A DNA stretch of 64,000 nucleotides from Brienomyrus brachyistius. Its lineage: Eukaryota; Chordata; Actinopteri; Osteoglossiformes; Mormyridae. The notes under the pieces were generated by a model. The model was not told where the DNA came from. It searched no databases and saw only the letters and a program-made list of their open reading frames with translations. Position 1 is the stretch's first letter; each line of letters begins with the position of its first letter. The translations under genes were made by a program, and so were the position numbers. Shown in pieces: positions 27,074 through 40,262 of this stretch. The DNA lies in contig NC_064549.1 in the NCBI RefSeq assembly GCF_023856365.1, positions 6,713,608-6,777,607 on the forward strand, in the 5' to 3' direction.

Positions 27074-27126
27074 ACATGCAAATTCCAGAGGTTGCAGATG
27101 AGAAGAGAGGCTTAAAAATTGTATGA
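27074..27126 (+). CDS. lrfn3: LRFN3-like, proposed short last coding exon
   Basis: A long pyrimidine tract (TTTTTTTCTTTCCAG, ending at 27073) precedes a short open stretch. Exon 2 leaves one base over, and the two bases at 27074-27075 complete a GAC codon. The frame then reads MQIPEVADEKRGLKIV followed by TGA at 27124-27126. The three exons sum to 2061 nt, which is 686 codons plus stop; I remember the human protein as about 628 residues. The end KIV is not a class I PDZ ligand, which agrees with mammalian LRFN3 lacking one. The nearest downstream AATAAA I noted is at 28282-28287. The exon is inferred from splice signals and phase only. Confidence 0.6.
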
Positions 27127-30100
27127 TACCTTTCATAATTGCCACTGTGCAAGAGAAATTAATCAGTCTGCAATCTAAAGCACTTCTTAGTCATGGTTTT
27201 TAAATGGGGTCGGCAATTAGCTGAATTAATGAATAGATTTAAGAACAGACTGTGTGATATTTGTGCACACAGCAGAGCTTTAGCTATGCGACTGCCAAAG
27301 CCTTCTGTACTGTATGCTGTAAACAAGCAGGTCTTTTCATTTGTAGTGGTCTGACATTTCCACATGCAAAGGCCGGCCAAAACAGAGAAACCGCGGCCCT
27401 TAAGTAATGCAATCCCTGTTCCTTGTTTCATTCTGGAAGTAATGGCAATACATGGAAGTAAGTCCATCTCAGGGAGGCTTCACCCAGTTTCCACCAAAAA
27501 TCATAAATGCATTCAGATTGGAATTATCGGTATCCCTAATCATGGAATCATGAGTTTTGTCCGTGCTTACATTGAAAGCTATAAAGGGATCATTTTGAAA
27601 TGGGATCATTTTTAACCAGTTTAATCAAGTGACGTTAGAAACAGTACCATTGTAATGGATTAGAGGGCTTGATAAATACTAAGCCCCACCTTGTTTAGCT
27701 TATGAGGATCTGATGCCGACGGATCAGTCTGTATCTATTGATTTCAGGTAGTTACAGCATGATTATTGTCTCTGTAACACACTTACAATGATGAAGGCAT
27801 TTTTTTGTTTACGGTCTGTTTTCACTGAAGCATATTTTAACAACCAATGATTTCCTGTGAAACAATAAGTGGTTCTGAAGTTATTTCATGTTTTTTGGGT
27901 ATTTTTTATTATGGTCTTAAGTGATGATTTGAGATGCCCCCTTCTCCATCCCTCCTTGTGCCGTTCAGATCAGTGATAATGCACGTTTGCTTCAAAACTT
28001 TTTATCAGACACAAACTCTGTCTCCTAGGGAAAGTAGGAGAATGTACATGCTATTGTATATTTGATAGACTATGTATGTGGGGAAAAAAATCATAGCTCA
28101 GTAACACATTTTTTGCACATACAAGCAAATCGAGACTTTATCAAATTATATTTTGTGAAATGTTTAGGCATAAATTATGTTCCTCTCCAAGGTTTTGCTG
28201 AAGTACTGTTAGTTGCTATGTAACTGATGAAATACCAAAATGAATTATTCATAGACTAGGTTATTTTCATCATACAACAAAAATAAATACATAATAATGA
28301 TGATTTGTCTAACCCCTTTCTCCCAAACGATGTAAGGATATGGCAGTAATAAAAGATAAGACTGTCAGTAATATAAGGCCTTCCTCCATTAGTTCATCTG
28401 CCCTCTCTTTTCCACTACATTCTCTTCCTGAGCCCACAGTGCCTGGTACCATGATTCCTTGTTCTTACCTCTGGTTTCCCATGATGCTTTGCTTCTTTAT
28501 TTTCGCCTGGTTCTGATGTTGCCACTGACATTTCGGTCTATACCATAATTTGTCTTTGGGTTCCTTGCCACAATGTACTCTTTCTTTCATTGAAACAAAC
28601 TGTATCTGGAGTTTTCAGGCTTTTTACATGCCTTTTTACACGCATTATGGTTTTTGTCGATGAAATTGTATAGATCCACTCACATATCCAGCGTTCTCAC
28701 GAAGCAGATAACGGGTTGTATTGGCGTAGCTGTTTACTTCATTTTCTTTCTAACCATTCTTCCCAAGATGTCCCTCTGAATAACACATTCCTCAAAAACC
28801 CTGAACCATAATTTTATCGTTAAGAGCATTTTCTTATGGCACTTTAAAGTGGAAAAATCCCCTGCTCAGGTGGGTAAACTTCATGTCTTGCAGTCCGGGA
28901 CCCACTAATCCCGGCATCTGTCACCCAAAACAAAGACAAATGAGATTGTCCCATACACTCATTTAGATATAGCAGCACTCCAAATGAAAAACAGATTTTC
29001 TGAAGATTGATAAAAAAAAAACTAAAGAAGGAAGAAAAGATACAGAAATTGAGGTTAGATTAGTATATATGTCCTTGAGTTCAAACCTGTTAGAAGCTTG
29101 TTATCATCATAAATCATTTTGGGTAGGCATCTACTGGTATAGCGTTTCCTAGATAAAGGAATATTTGCTCATTCCTCCTTTGAAAATTCTAATTCTGAAA
29201 AAAAAATTTGGGAGATTGCCAACGGACTGCACTCTTCAATCTCACACATACTGTATTCAAGTAGCTTAAGATCAGGTCTCCCTATGGATCGTTCACCATG
29301 ATCTCTAGCCAGTCTTGTCCACAGACTGCTTGAACTTGAACATGTTAAAAGACTTTACTAATTTTGACTGATTTCAGGTAGAGGGTGACTGATTTTATTC
29401 AAGAACCTGTTTGTATCTGACACGAAACAGCTTCACGTTATTTTTACAAATGATCCAGTGCCTTAGGAAGAGTAGCCTTCATAAGTGATGGGTTGTGGTA
29501 GGGATAGTGACTCGGCATATTTAGTTTTCTCAAAACATAACACTCTACAAAAATGCCAAAAAAGATACGTTTCACCAACATGAAGAAAGCTTTTCCTGCA
29601 TAGCTTCAGAGATTCCATAGCATTATGGTGCATGCCTTAAATGACCCACAAATAAAGCCTAAATTAATTAAATTTAGGTCATAAACTACTGCTTACACAT
29701 CGTAAGCCGAAAAACCGGAAAACAGTTAATGAAAGCGTCATTGATTTGATTAGTATGGGAAAAAAACTCAGAGGGCCCTTGGTAGAAGATGCCTACCACG
29801 CTTGGGCACGCCAACCATACAGCTTAAGTTGGATGTCCAAACATTAGCAGGTAAGTCATTTACGTTGGTCCTCTTCTCGTCCAATGAGAACTACTGTAGT
29901 TGCCCATTGCCCTTCCAAGCTTAGCCTTATAGTTCCTTACAATATATGGTACAGAAAGTAGTAGAATTTGGAAATTATTGACTGAGAAGCAGTGTAGGAA
30001 TATAAAACCATTATCCTTGCTGCTACCTTTTTTATTCTTTGTAACTTGGGGATAATGTGATTGGACATTTTTGAAAGTAATGCATAATAATAATGCAATA

Positions 30101-31079
30101 ATCTACTGTATAAAAAAGCATGTATTAATTTTTCTGTGAAATCGATGCTTAGAGATCTGTTTAATTTTGCGTTGCTTGTAAGCTGTAAGAGGCATGCCTC
30201 AGACTAAGTAACAGGTCCATCAAAGGGCAGGTCAGACTAGAGGATGTTGCCTGCATTACAAATTGAGTTAGCAAATGTGAAATAAACTCGTGTGAGTTAA
30301 TCAACAAATAACGATCAATCATTTTCCATGTTTTAACTTCCAAATTTCAATGTAACAGTGTGCTTTAATAATTGACATGATATATTTTGGTTTGAAAGAT
30401 AAGTAGATTTAAGTGTCTGAAAGTTGATTTGGTATTTTCACAGTCTTTAATGGAAGCATATACAAAGAGAAGAGTAAATCCCCTAACACTGATCCCTATT
30501 GAAATGTAGACCCATCTACGGATACTGACGATACCTCACATTTATCACATATCTTAGTAAAGTGAATACGATATTCTAGGTAAGAGACAAACCATTTATA
30601 TTACAGGACTTGAAAGTCCCACAAGAGACTGTGGAACAAGATTATATGGTCAATTCGATCAAAAGCTGCAACATCATAATTGTCGAAATACCTTCATCTC
30701 ATGGTGTTAACACTTGATGTCACTAACACATTTTATATAAAGGAAATCAGATTGATTTTTTTTTCTGGCGGATGGTGAATATCTATGTATCTGTTGTAAT
30801 TGAGTTGAGTTTTTGAAAAGAAAGGCCAGATTTGACACTAGTCTATCTGTTAAATACCTGAGTTTTATAATTTTTTTATGTTTAGTTTTTTGGTAGTCCT
30901 CAGTTCATTTGCACTTTAAATGATCCTGGAACATGTTCTGCGTGAAGGGATACATTTACAGTGAAAATCAGAACCAGCTAAAAATTCCGTTAGCAGTTCA
31001 GTGGGAACCGAGTACAGCAGACTGGTCTTATTCTCTAAATTAATAACTGCAATACAAAAGCATGATTTAAATGCCAGCT

Positions 31080-31295
31080 CTGCTCAGTATAAGAGGAGTT
31101 AGACCTGTCTTGTGCAAGGTCCCTCTAGGTACCACAGTCTCTCCTGCAGTCCAAAGACATGTATCTAGGCTAATGTGTGCTCCTAAATAGCCTGTAGTCT
31201 ATGACTGCATGTGCAAGTCTATACCTGGGACAGTCTCCAGCCCCCTTGCCCAGAGTAAGCAGACAGAAGATGGATGACTGGTCTCTGTCTTTCCT
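31080..31295 (+). mobile_element. Old SINE fragment
   Basis: CAGTCCAAAGACATGTATC, CCAGCCCCCTTGCCCAG and the tail AGAAGATGGATGAC match the SINE body and tail. Confidence 0.6.
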
Positions 31296-31659
31296 CATGA
31301 TTCTCCTGGAGTAATAAAAATCTGGGTGTAAACTCACCTAAGGCCTCCATGAATTTTTTGTAGTTACATTTCTGTATTACCTATGTGTAAATAAAGGCTA
31401 AATAATCTGTTGTAATATGTTTGAGTATCTGATGGTAAATGTATCAAAAGTTCCTGAATGGTGTGTGGACTTCCTTTCTGCTCTGTATCTATTTCCATCA
31501 TTGCTGGCGTGCCAACGAGTCAGCTAAGCCGTTATCCAGACTTTATGTGGTCTATTTTCAAATAGTTTTCATGCTAATTATTTATTTATTTTTTTTCATA
31601 ATTATCAGCACACCGTGACAAAGCTGCTGCTAAGTGCATTATGATGATATGTTGCTGAA

Positions 31660-31860
31660 AAGTTAAACCACAGGATCGTAAAATTGCAGTGGTGCTCCAA
31701 CCCAGGATGTGCAGGACCCCCACACACTCCACATTTTTGCTCCCTTCCAACTCCCAGCCAATTAAGGAAACAATCATTTGTACAGGTGTGTTGAGATCTG
31801 GAAAAGAATAAAAGGTTCTTGAGCACTTGGCTGGGAAACACTGTCATATTGTATTTCTCA
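31660..31860. mobile_element. Related DNA-transposon relic
   Basis: It contains CAACCCAGGATGTGCAGGACC, then CCACATTTTTGCTCCCT, and ends CTGGGAAACACTGTC. The internal and right-hand words are shared with the element at 45.2-45.4 kb, but without the tandem expansion. Confidence 0.5.
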
Positions 31861-33009
31861 TTCAGTGGGAAGATATACGTATCAGTTAAGCTTCAAGGCA
31901 GTTACATTACATCATACATCACTGTCTTAATTATTAAGAGAATACAGCTTATTCTAAGTTAAACATCACTGCCTTTCCTCATCCCAGTGTTGTTGTGCCA
32001 ATCAATTCAGGTAGGCACATACCTACCCAATATTATGCAAAAACAATACAAGGTATAAATTAATTATTCACTCAACCGACACCATGCCTACATTGACTGT
32101 GAGTAACACGTCGTTAAACTTGCTGCAAACTCACAGTCAGGGTAATCTGGCCAATGAGCGAGCTTCCTCCGTCAGATCACATCCCATAATGCCCTCCCCC
32201 ATCCCCCATCATTCCCGTCTTCTCCCGATAACCCTACACATCCTCGGCGAGTTGTCATGTTATGACATTCGCGACTCGCATCTCAGTGGCAATAAACATG
32301 GTTAGCTGTCTTCGGCTGTTTACGCTTGCTAGCCAAGTAAATACGCCACTACAAGTATAAAAAGGCAACGGATTTGTTTCTGTGTTGTTGCCCTACAAAC
32401 ATATGCTGCATTAGTCTAAAACTGCATTAGCCTTAAAAAAAATACATCACACGCATCTGCTTGGGTAGCCATGTAATCAATGTGCTAGCATAAGCATACT
32501 GTGAAGCTATGTTATTAACTCGTGTTAATAATGTTAGTTGGCTATTATTAGCCAGCAAGATACAACTTAGATGGCAACTCGCTTTGTAGTTTTCCCTGTA
32601 CAAATTACGCTGTCCTTCAGTATCTGCTAGTTATCCACAAACACCAACACAGCAGCCTTTTCTACCTCCCTGTCGTGTATTTTAAATACAACTAGCAAAC
32701 GATTTTCTGGCTGACGTTAACTAGCTAGTCCTCTAACTAGCCTAAATGTTACACTGCCACTGCTTACTTAGTTTAACTATTACGTATAATACTTACATAA
32801 AGTTGCAAGAACATTAATATCTGCGTGTGTCTCTTTTATTTTTTGCGTGTGGTTTTGAGGATGGTGCGTGCCCACACATTCCTTTTGTGCAGCACCCCTG
32901 CCCTGACCCCTAAACTAAAACCGACCAATTGCATTGAGGCACTTGCCCATTCCCACATACCTGACAATTCACATAACATGGAAGCCATCTTGACAGTATC
33001 TGCTACCTA

Positions 33010-33515
33010 CTTGATGCTAGAGGGTAAGGGTGGCTTGATGGGTCTGGAGTATGTTTTCTCCCCATGTCACTTTGTCTCATAGTCCAAAGATGTGCAGTTT
33101 GGCTAACTGGTGTCTGTACATTGCCCACAGTGTCTGAGTGTGTGTTTACATTATGTGCCCTGTGGCAGACTGGTATCCTGTGCAGGGTGCGCTCTAGCCT
33201 TGTGTTCTATGTTGCCTGAAATAGGCTCTATTAATAATCTCAGAAGGGCTTAGTGCTTTAGTAGGTAAAATCACTGCTTCACACCTCCAGTGTTGGGGGT
33301 TTGAATCCCACCTTTCCCTTGTGTTCTCAAAGGTTATCTGCATTGAAGTCGAACAATGTGTTTCTGGGCTAATTTGTGTCTCCAATTCGCTGTAGTGTAT
33401 AATTGTATATAACCCCAGGATGGACTGACATACCCCGGTTTGATGCCCTCTGCTTCCTGGCATCACCTCCACGCCCCTAGTTACTCTAACCAGGAATTAG
33501 GTAGAAGATGGGTTG
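33010..33515 (+). mobile_element. Two adjacent old SINE copies
   Basis: A body fragment (TAGTCCAAAGATGTGCAG, CCCTGTGGCAGACTGG) at 33050-33230 is followed by a second head and body from 33240 (ACTGCTTCACACCTCCAG, GGTTTGAATCCCAC). Both are plus strand and diverged. Confidence 0.6.
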
Positions 33516-35299
33516 ATGCCCTGGGGAAATAAGGCTTTATCAGGGATCGGGGAGTGTGTTCATCTAACCAAGGTGTCCATGTGAATTTATTTATTTCCTG
33601 ATTTTGTCATAGTTACTATGTGTAAATAAAGAATAAGCAGTTAAGATGATGGACTGATGGTCATTTCTGAAATAGATAAGAGACTCTTAAGGTGTAAAAT
33701 ATACTTAATAATGTCCGTTAATGTGTATAATTAATATAATTACGTCATACAGTAAACATACTGTCAAAGCAAATCCTTTCGGGCCCACTGACACTATCCA
33801 CTTCAGCTGGATATAAAATCAATCAAATACTTATTTTGTACCAAGGCATTGAATCGAGACAAAGAGGGAGGACATCTGTGATCACCTCCGGCCACCATGA
33901 AATTTCTCTACAATACAGCACTATACTGCCTGTTTAACTTTTTTTCAATAATATCTGCCTCTCCTTGGCTTTGTTTGCCCACCCACTGTTGCCTTTTTGC
34001 ATTTGTGTCCATACCAGCCATATATATTATACACAAACATAGCAATCCCAAAGGCCATATTATGTTCCTCTCTCACTTTCTTCCTTTACTCCTCATGGTT
34101 TGCGAGACAGAATCAGAATGTCGACAGCAAACCTGTCTTGAATGCACCCTAATGAGGTTGTCTGCCAGGTTGTCTGCTTATACGCTGAGAAGAGCCTGTC
34201 CTAAGGTCTGTCACATATTGCATGTACAACCTTTCCAGTTTCAGAAATTCAAAAATCTGAGAAGAGTGGATCAATATGTCGCTAAATCACTGCTGTAAAA
34301 ATGACAAGTTGATGTTAACCTGATGGACAAGTTTGCAACGCCTCGATGCATAGCACAGATTCCGTGCTTTCCTGTAGTGGATATCCCCAACGGGCTGCAT
34401 ACCTCAAAATCACTAATATATAATTCCCTACAAAAAAAAGCCATCCCAAGGGAAATTACTGTGCCAAGGCATTTCTGGCAAAGTGTAAGATTAAACAACA
34501 AACAGAGCATAAAATGATAAATATAAAATAAAGGGTTGAGGTATAAAGACAAAAAAAATAAGAGATGGGATATGTAAGGTGTGGGGTCATTTCACATAGG
34601 AGCAGAGGCGTTTGAGAGGCATGGAGACCCTGGCAGATTCAAGGGACCTAGCACTGTATTTGCACTCCAAAATCTACTGTCAGGGCCTCCCACCCCGAGC
34701 AAAAAGTACTGGCATACCCCGGAGGGGCAAATTTATAGCTACAACCTCCCATTGGAGCTGCAAATACAGTAAAGAGGTAAGTAACTAAAGTGGAAGTGTG
34801 CATGCATAAAAAGGTGCATGCATGACACCATATGCATGCACAATGCAATATGATAATTCATAATTAACATTTTTTAATCGAAATGTCAGCTCTTTAAAGA
34901 CTTAACCCCTGAATCTTTTTTCGCAGTTGACATAGTGGTGGAGATTTTGTTCCTGTGGCCCCTTCCCAAATGATTTGTTTATGCCACATTCTCGCAATGT
35001 GCTTTAGATCACTACTGTTAGCGATGTTTGCCTGGATGCTCATTGTGACCTGTGAACTGACCCAGAAATGCTGCTGGCTACACAATCAGTCTGGCTGCAC
35101 AGCTGGGAGCCCAAATTTGTAGCTTCCTAGTATCAATTTCCAAGTCTTGCTGTTTTGCTCTCTCGAAGTATCAAGTCTCAGGTTCCTGGACATTGTTTCC
35201 AGCCACTGAGCTTTTTACAGTGTTCTAAGTAATCAGGGAGCCATGCTGCATGAGCAACAAAACTGACTTTGTCAACCGATTCAATCAGTGACTCAGAAG

Positions 35300-37190
35300 C
35301 CATTGAGGACCTACCTGCACCTTTACAGTGTCTTGGTCTTCACCTCCTGACCCTTTTCCTGTACCATCCTTGAGTGGCCAGCAGCAGGGAGGTCAGCCTA
35401 GCTCTGCCACAGTGCCTCAATGGCTCTCCTAAGGCATGTAGGGAGTTCCTAACCATGTGCTCTCTGGTGTTTGAACTGCAGCCAGGTCACATCAGACCTG
35501 AAGAGTCACGCATAGCCTTGCATCATTTCACACCTGACAGGAAAGGCCCTGTAGGGGGGTAACTGCAGTCTGGGAGCAGAAGTACCTGGTCACAATCTAC
35601 GCATTCACTTTTAGCCCTAATCGTAGGGTTCCCTTGGAATAATGACCCACTAACCTCAGTTCTCTTGGATGCAGGGGTGTTTGTTAAGCTGCCCCCCCCA
35701 TGACCTCATGTTTCCCCTTAGGGTGGGAGTAGTTGTATTTGCTGAGCTTCCCAGCTCTTACTCTTGGGATAATATACTTTTCTGCTCAGATAGGTTCTCA
35801 GCCACTATCATGCCTTGACAGAGATTTTTTAGCAAGGAGAAGACATGAAAATTTTCTCCACATCATCACTGATTGTACTATCAACTACCAGGTAATATGC
35901 CCACAGAGGCCTTCTTTACTCATTGCTTGTTCTGAGACCATGGCGATGGAGGAGTATGTCCAAGAGGTGCTGAAGAACGGCTTCATCTGCCCTTTCACCT
36001 TGCAATCTGAATGACTGATTTTTCTATCTTGGCATGAATGATGGGAAGCTTGCGTAGACTATTGTAGCATAACCTAGATTACCATTAAAAACAAGTACTG
36101 TACCTGTTACCTTTAATATTCATGGTCAAAGTCTTCTCAAAACTCGACTTTCTTACGACCCCCAAAATTCTTACGACTTCAGCGAGACGAGTGAAAAAAG
36201 GCCTCCGATACCCTTTGTGGGTATTATGAATACCTAATGATGCTATACGATCTAGCCAACTCTCCAACTTTGGTTGCCACAATTGGTAAAACCAAACTTA
36301 CTTTGATGACATTTTGATTTTTTTTTTCCAACTTTGAGACAGAGACTGCTGGAATGCTTGTTAGAGAATAACCGCTAAGTGAACTGGAGAAGCGTGACCT
36401 TTATCTGTCTCCTCTGCAGACATATTCTCAGAGAGCCGAGGGGGGAGCTGGAGGTGCCTGAGCACCTGCCCATTTTGCCCAAACTGTATAATATGAACTT
36501 GTGTCTGAGCTTTAAAGGTAATGACTTCCCCTTTTTTTAAACCTTTGAGCACCTGCCCCTCAAAAAGTCTCTGCACGGCCCTGTTAGAGATTGCCAAGGT
36601 TAGGGCAATTATGGAGCGGTCATACCCTATCACAGTAGGACAAGTGCAGACACTTTATAAGATTTGCTCACTTCTTGCTCATAGGTTCTTTAGCTGGAAT
36701 TTCAGATCTATGGCTACACCAATCGTAGCATTAATCAAAGGATTTCCATCAAAGGCAGTCTGGACTGTGGAAGCACAGGCTGTCTTCGAGAAACTCAATC
36801 CGCGATTCATTTCAGCCTCCTCCTCTGTCTCCTTTATCATCGAGGTAGGTGCCTCAGAGACAGGCACCAGGGCTGTGCTGTCACTGAGATCACGTATGGT
36901 ATGGTTCACCCTGGTGCTTTCTTTTCATGGCACCTTTCAAAAAAAAGAAAAATGATTTTAGAAACCAGAAACCCTTAGCTGTCAAGCTAGCTTTAGATAA
37001 GTGGAGGTACAAGCTGGAGGAAGCCTCCCAGACCCTTTATGGTGTGGACTGACCAGAGGAAGCTTGAATTTCTCTATAAAACCAAATGACTACACCCTCA
37101 CCAGGATTGATGAGCCTTGTTTCATTACTGGGTTCAATTTACTTTCCCCCAGGTTTCAAGAATACTAAGGTAGCTCTCTCTGGTCAGTAG
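35300..37190 (+). mobile_element. Second Ty3/gypsy relic: gag, reverse-transcriptase and RNase H fragments
   Basis: A gag fragment occurs at 35374-35560 (NGSPKACREFLTMCSLVFELQP). RT entry follows at 35935-36015 (MEEYVQEVLKNGFICPFT), and the active-site box YFDDILIF at about 36298-36322. An RNase H-like region lies at 36595-36955 (AIMERSYP, VWTVEAQAVFEKL, EVGASETGTRAVLS) and continues as NPLAVKLALDKW near 36970-37005. Frames shift between pieces and stops are present. About 130 nt near 36455-36585 breaks the homology and may be a later insertion. It is non-functional. Confidence 0.75.
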
Positions 37191-38779
37191 CGTAGAGTGA
37201 AGCTGTGAGCCAGAACTCATCCTACCCTTATCTTGTATATTAGTTCCAGAACAGCTGGCTCTCAAGGACAATGTAAGAAGAGTGCAGCTTACTGAACCTG
37301 GTCCAGACTTGTAGGGAGGGAGGCGTCTAGAGGTACTGCACTAGGGACATAGTTCCAAATTGTTGGGTCACGCTGGGGTAGGCAGGATATTGAAATTCCT
37401 TCAGAGGCGTTTCTGATGGCCTGGATTGGACAACAATGTTAGGAACTTCATAACACCCTGCCTAGAGGCCATTGGAATGGGTCCAACCCCTCCGTATCTC
37501 CCACTGCCCCTGGACTCATGTATCCTTGTGATGGGATTATCACAGTTACAAGATTATACAGTCATTTTAGGGCATAGCCAGACTTGGCCTGGTTGCTTTT
37601 TGCCGCACCCAAGCACGACTGTCTCCCCTCCCTGCTCCCTGCTCCCTGCTGGTTCGTACTTACATTGTGCTTAACGTTGCAGGCCCAAGCACACTTTCAT
37701 CATCATCGTGTGACTTCCTGTGCTGAAGAAAACATAGGAATAAAAGTGCTATTGCGCAGCACAATGGAGTTCATGATAAATGTCCTTATTTGGAGCTGTT
37801 TTGGGCGCGATGACACACGGTCCTCATGGATTCATCGAGTATGCGACATATCGATTTTCAATTAATCGTGCTGCCTGAGTTTTTGTGTGCTGCATCCAGT
37901 TGTTCTTCGATACTTTCGTCAGGCCAAATTTCCAGCAAACACTGCACCTCTGTTGTAGACCAAAGTGATCCCTTTGCTGCAATCATAGGCATTACACATC
38001 GGGGTGGGGTGGGGGCGGTGAGGGGTGTTCAAAACAGTAGTGTTTGTCCCACCCAATATCTTCCAGGATTCCAGGAATTAATTTGATGGGAGATATCAGT
38101 TATCATCTAAACAACTGACCGAGGGGAAAAAAATTTGAGCCGACGATTTCAGGTGCATACACATTAATAATCAACACTGTACAGTGTACAGTCAACACTG
38201 CAATGGATGGGTAGCTTATACACAGGTCATACAGGATAATGTGAGAGGACAGATTTGACTCAGGCATTTAATAAATCTGTCCCTGTCCTCCTCAATATTG
38301 ATAACACCCTGAGCTGCAATGTTTGTTAAATGTTCATCGCCTATCCGTTCCTTCCAGGTCCAGTTCATTTATATGTAGATGTGTGCATGTCTGTGCCAGT
38401 CGCATTTTTGATGTCATGTCTATGTTCCATGCCGGGGTACGGTAGATGCGCACCATGCCTGAGTCCAACTGAATTGTGACCAGGCCCACAACTGAATTGT
38501 GATCGGAACTCCCACGGAACTCGATCCAGTACAGAGCGATTACACTAGTCAAACAAACTAGATTTTGGGGGTCAAATGTGCTCACACATGGTATGGATCG
38601 CCTAGTGTGAGTACACCCTAGTTAGTTTTAGTTGCAGATAGGTTCTGTATAGGTGTTAATTTTGTTCCCGTGCAGAAACCCCCGTCAGATACACAGATAG
38701 CAGGCCTAATGGTTTGAGAGGTGGTAATATACTATAGTCTTTTGATTGACATAGTATTGGACCTTGGTCCTTAGTTTGC

Positions 38780-38915
38780 TTCAAGGTTTTGGAAACCCTT
38801 TTGAAGGATTCTGGACAGTGCTGTGAGTATGACATCAGGCTACCACCCAGAGTCTAATGGACAAGCAGAGTGGAGCCCTCCCAGACCATGCAGGACCATC
38901 CAGAGTCAGCCATAA
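38780..38915 (+). mobile_element. Gypsy integrase fragment
   Basis: The plus strand reads MTSGYHPESNGQAEW at about 38830-38875, the conserved SGYHPQ.NGQ.ER region at the end of a gypsy integrase. Its position downstream of the 35.3-37.2 kb RT/RNase H pieces suggests the same element. Confidence 0.65.
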
Positions 38916-38924
38916 AGGTGGGGG

Positions 38925-39410
38925 TACTGTTAAGTCTGAGGTAAGGTGCAAAGATGACCAACAGAGGGCACCTGGGAGCCAAAATGAGTTATAGCCTTCT
39001 GGAAAATTCCAATCCTGCACTCCTTCTAAGGAAAACACCCACTGACCATTAACTGCTTATTAGGCAGGGATTTGAGATGCCTGGCTCTCACAGACAGTGT
39101 CCAGTCATTAAAACCTTTTAAGCGTTTAAGATGATTATGAGCCAGATTATTATTATTGTTTAACCTGGAAGTTGGGAGTACCCTTGGATCCTTTTGTAAT
39201 GACAGAAGGAACCGGTCGGAGTGTACTTACCTTGTTGAGTTTTGGTATTCGCTATTAAAAGGATTTGAATTCATTTAGGTTTTTTTGTGGCTTCTCCAAG
39301 TCTTCTCTTGGGATAGCATTCTCGTGACTGGTGCTCCTACTTCTTTCTTAGCTTCTGATCACTAGCTACTTAACCTGTGCTACCTTGACTTAATTTTGGA
39401 AGTGTAATGA
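38925..39410 (+). repeat. Possible right LTR of the second gypsy relic
   Basis: TGTTAAGTCTGAGG starts just after the integrase piece, and the stretch ends in LTR-like wording (ATTAAAAGGATTTGAATTC, TTGACTTAATTTTGGAAG). A matching left LTR was not found, so the call is tentative. Confidence 0.35.
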
Positions 39411-39439
39411 AGCGGTAAAAATGTAGCGTAAGTGTAACT

Positions 39440-39570
39440 CCATTCATCTTCTAACCACTTAGCTGGGTCAGGGACAGCATAGGGCACAAGGCTGGGATAC
39501 ACAACAGGCAACTTAGAGGTGCCAATTAGCCTAACTGTCTGGCAGCTGTAGGCCAATGATCTGTTAGGCT
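39440..39570 (-). mobile_element. SINE 3' fragment, minus strand
   Basis: TCCATTCATCTTCTAACCAC, GGCACAAGGCTGGGATACA and TGCCAATTAGCCTAACTG are in reverse SINE order, and the head is missing. Confidence 0.6.
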
Positions 39571-39694
39571 GCCTTTCTAACTCACTGAACGGCTTTCAGG
39601 TCTGCAGAGGATTAATTGGTGAACCATGCTGTTATGCCGTAGGACGCAGGATACTGAATGTTCTCATGTTAATAAAAATAACACAATTGTTCAA

Positions 39695-40262
39695 TTGTTT
39701 TTGATCATAAAAAGGCCTACGATGTGATCTACTTAGACTTCCAGAAGGCCTTTGTTGTCCCCCACAAACGGCTCTTGCTTAAGCTCAAGGCTACAGGGAT
39801 TTTAGGAACTGTAGCAGCTTGGATCGAAAACTGGTTAACAGACATTAAGTAATGGGTAGTTATTAGAGGCACAATGTCACAGTGGGCCTGCGTTCATAGT
39901 GGAGTACCGCAGGGTTCAATTTCAGGACCACTATTTTTCCTAATTTACATTAATGATATGGACACCAATACATAATGATGTATGATGGTATGATTATACA
40001 ATTCCTTGGTAAGACCCCACCTAGAATATTGCGTGCAGGTTTGGTCACCATACCTTAAGAAGGACATTGCTAGTTAGATAGTTAGAGTTTGGAATAGTCT
40101 TCCTGTTAGTGTAGCCCAAGCTAAAACGCTGGGTTCCTTTAAAGCTAAGATTAGCTAGATTTTAACAACTCTGAGCTATTAGTTAAGTTCTCCCCAAATG
40201 AGCTTGATGGGCCGAATGGCCTCCTCTCGTCTGTAAATTTCTTATGTTCTTATGTTAACACA
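39695..40262 (+). mobile_element. 5'-truncated LINE with reverse-transcriptase fragment
   Basis: The plus strand encodes YLDFQKAF, then HKRLLLKLKATGI, AAWIENWLTD and SGVPQGSISGPLFFLIYIND, blocks of a non-LTR (CR1/L2/Rex-like) reverse transcriptase. The YADD region is missing. It ends with the 3' words GGGCCGAATGGCCTCCTCTC and a short TTCTTATG repeat, the usual LINE tail. Confidence 0.8.

Larger units (their letters stand above)
27127..35299. other. Region downstream of lrfn3
   Basis: It probably begins with the lrfn3 3' UTR. Beyond that it is AT-rich, with only the SINE and transposon relics listed separately. No gene was recognised. Confidence 0.5.
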
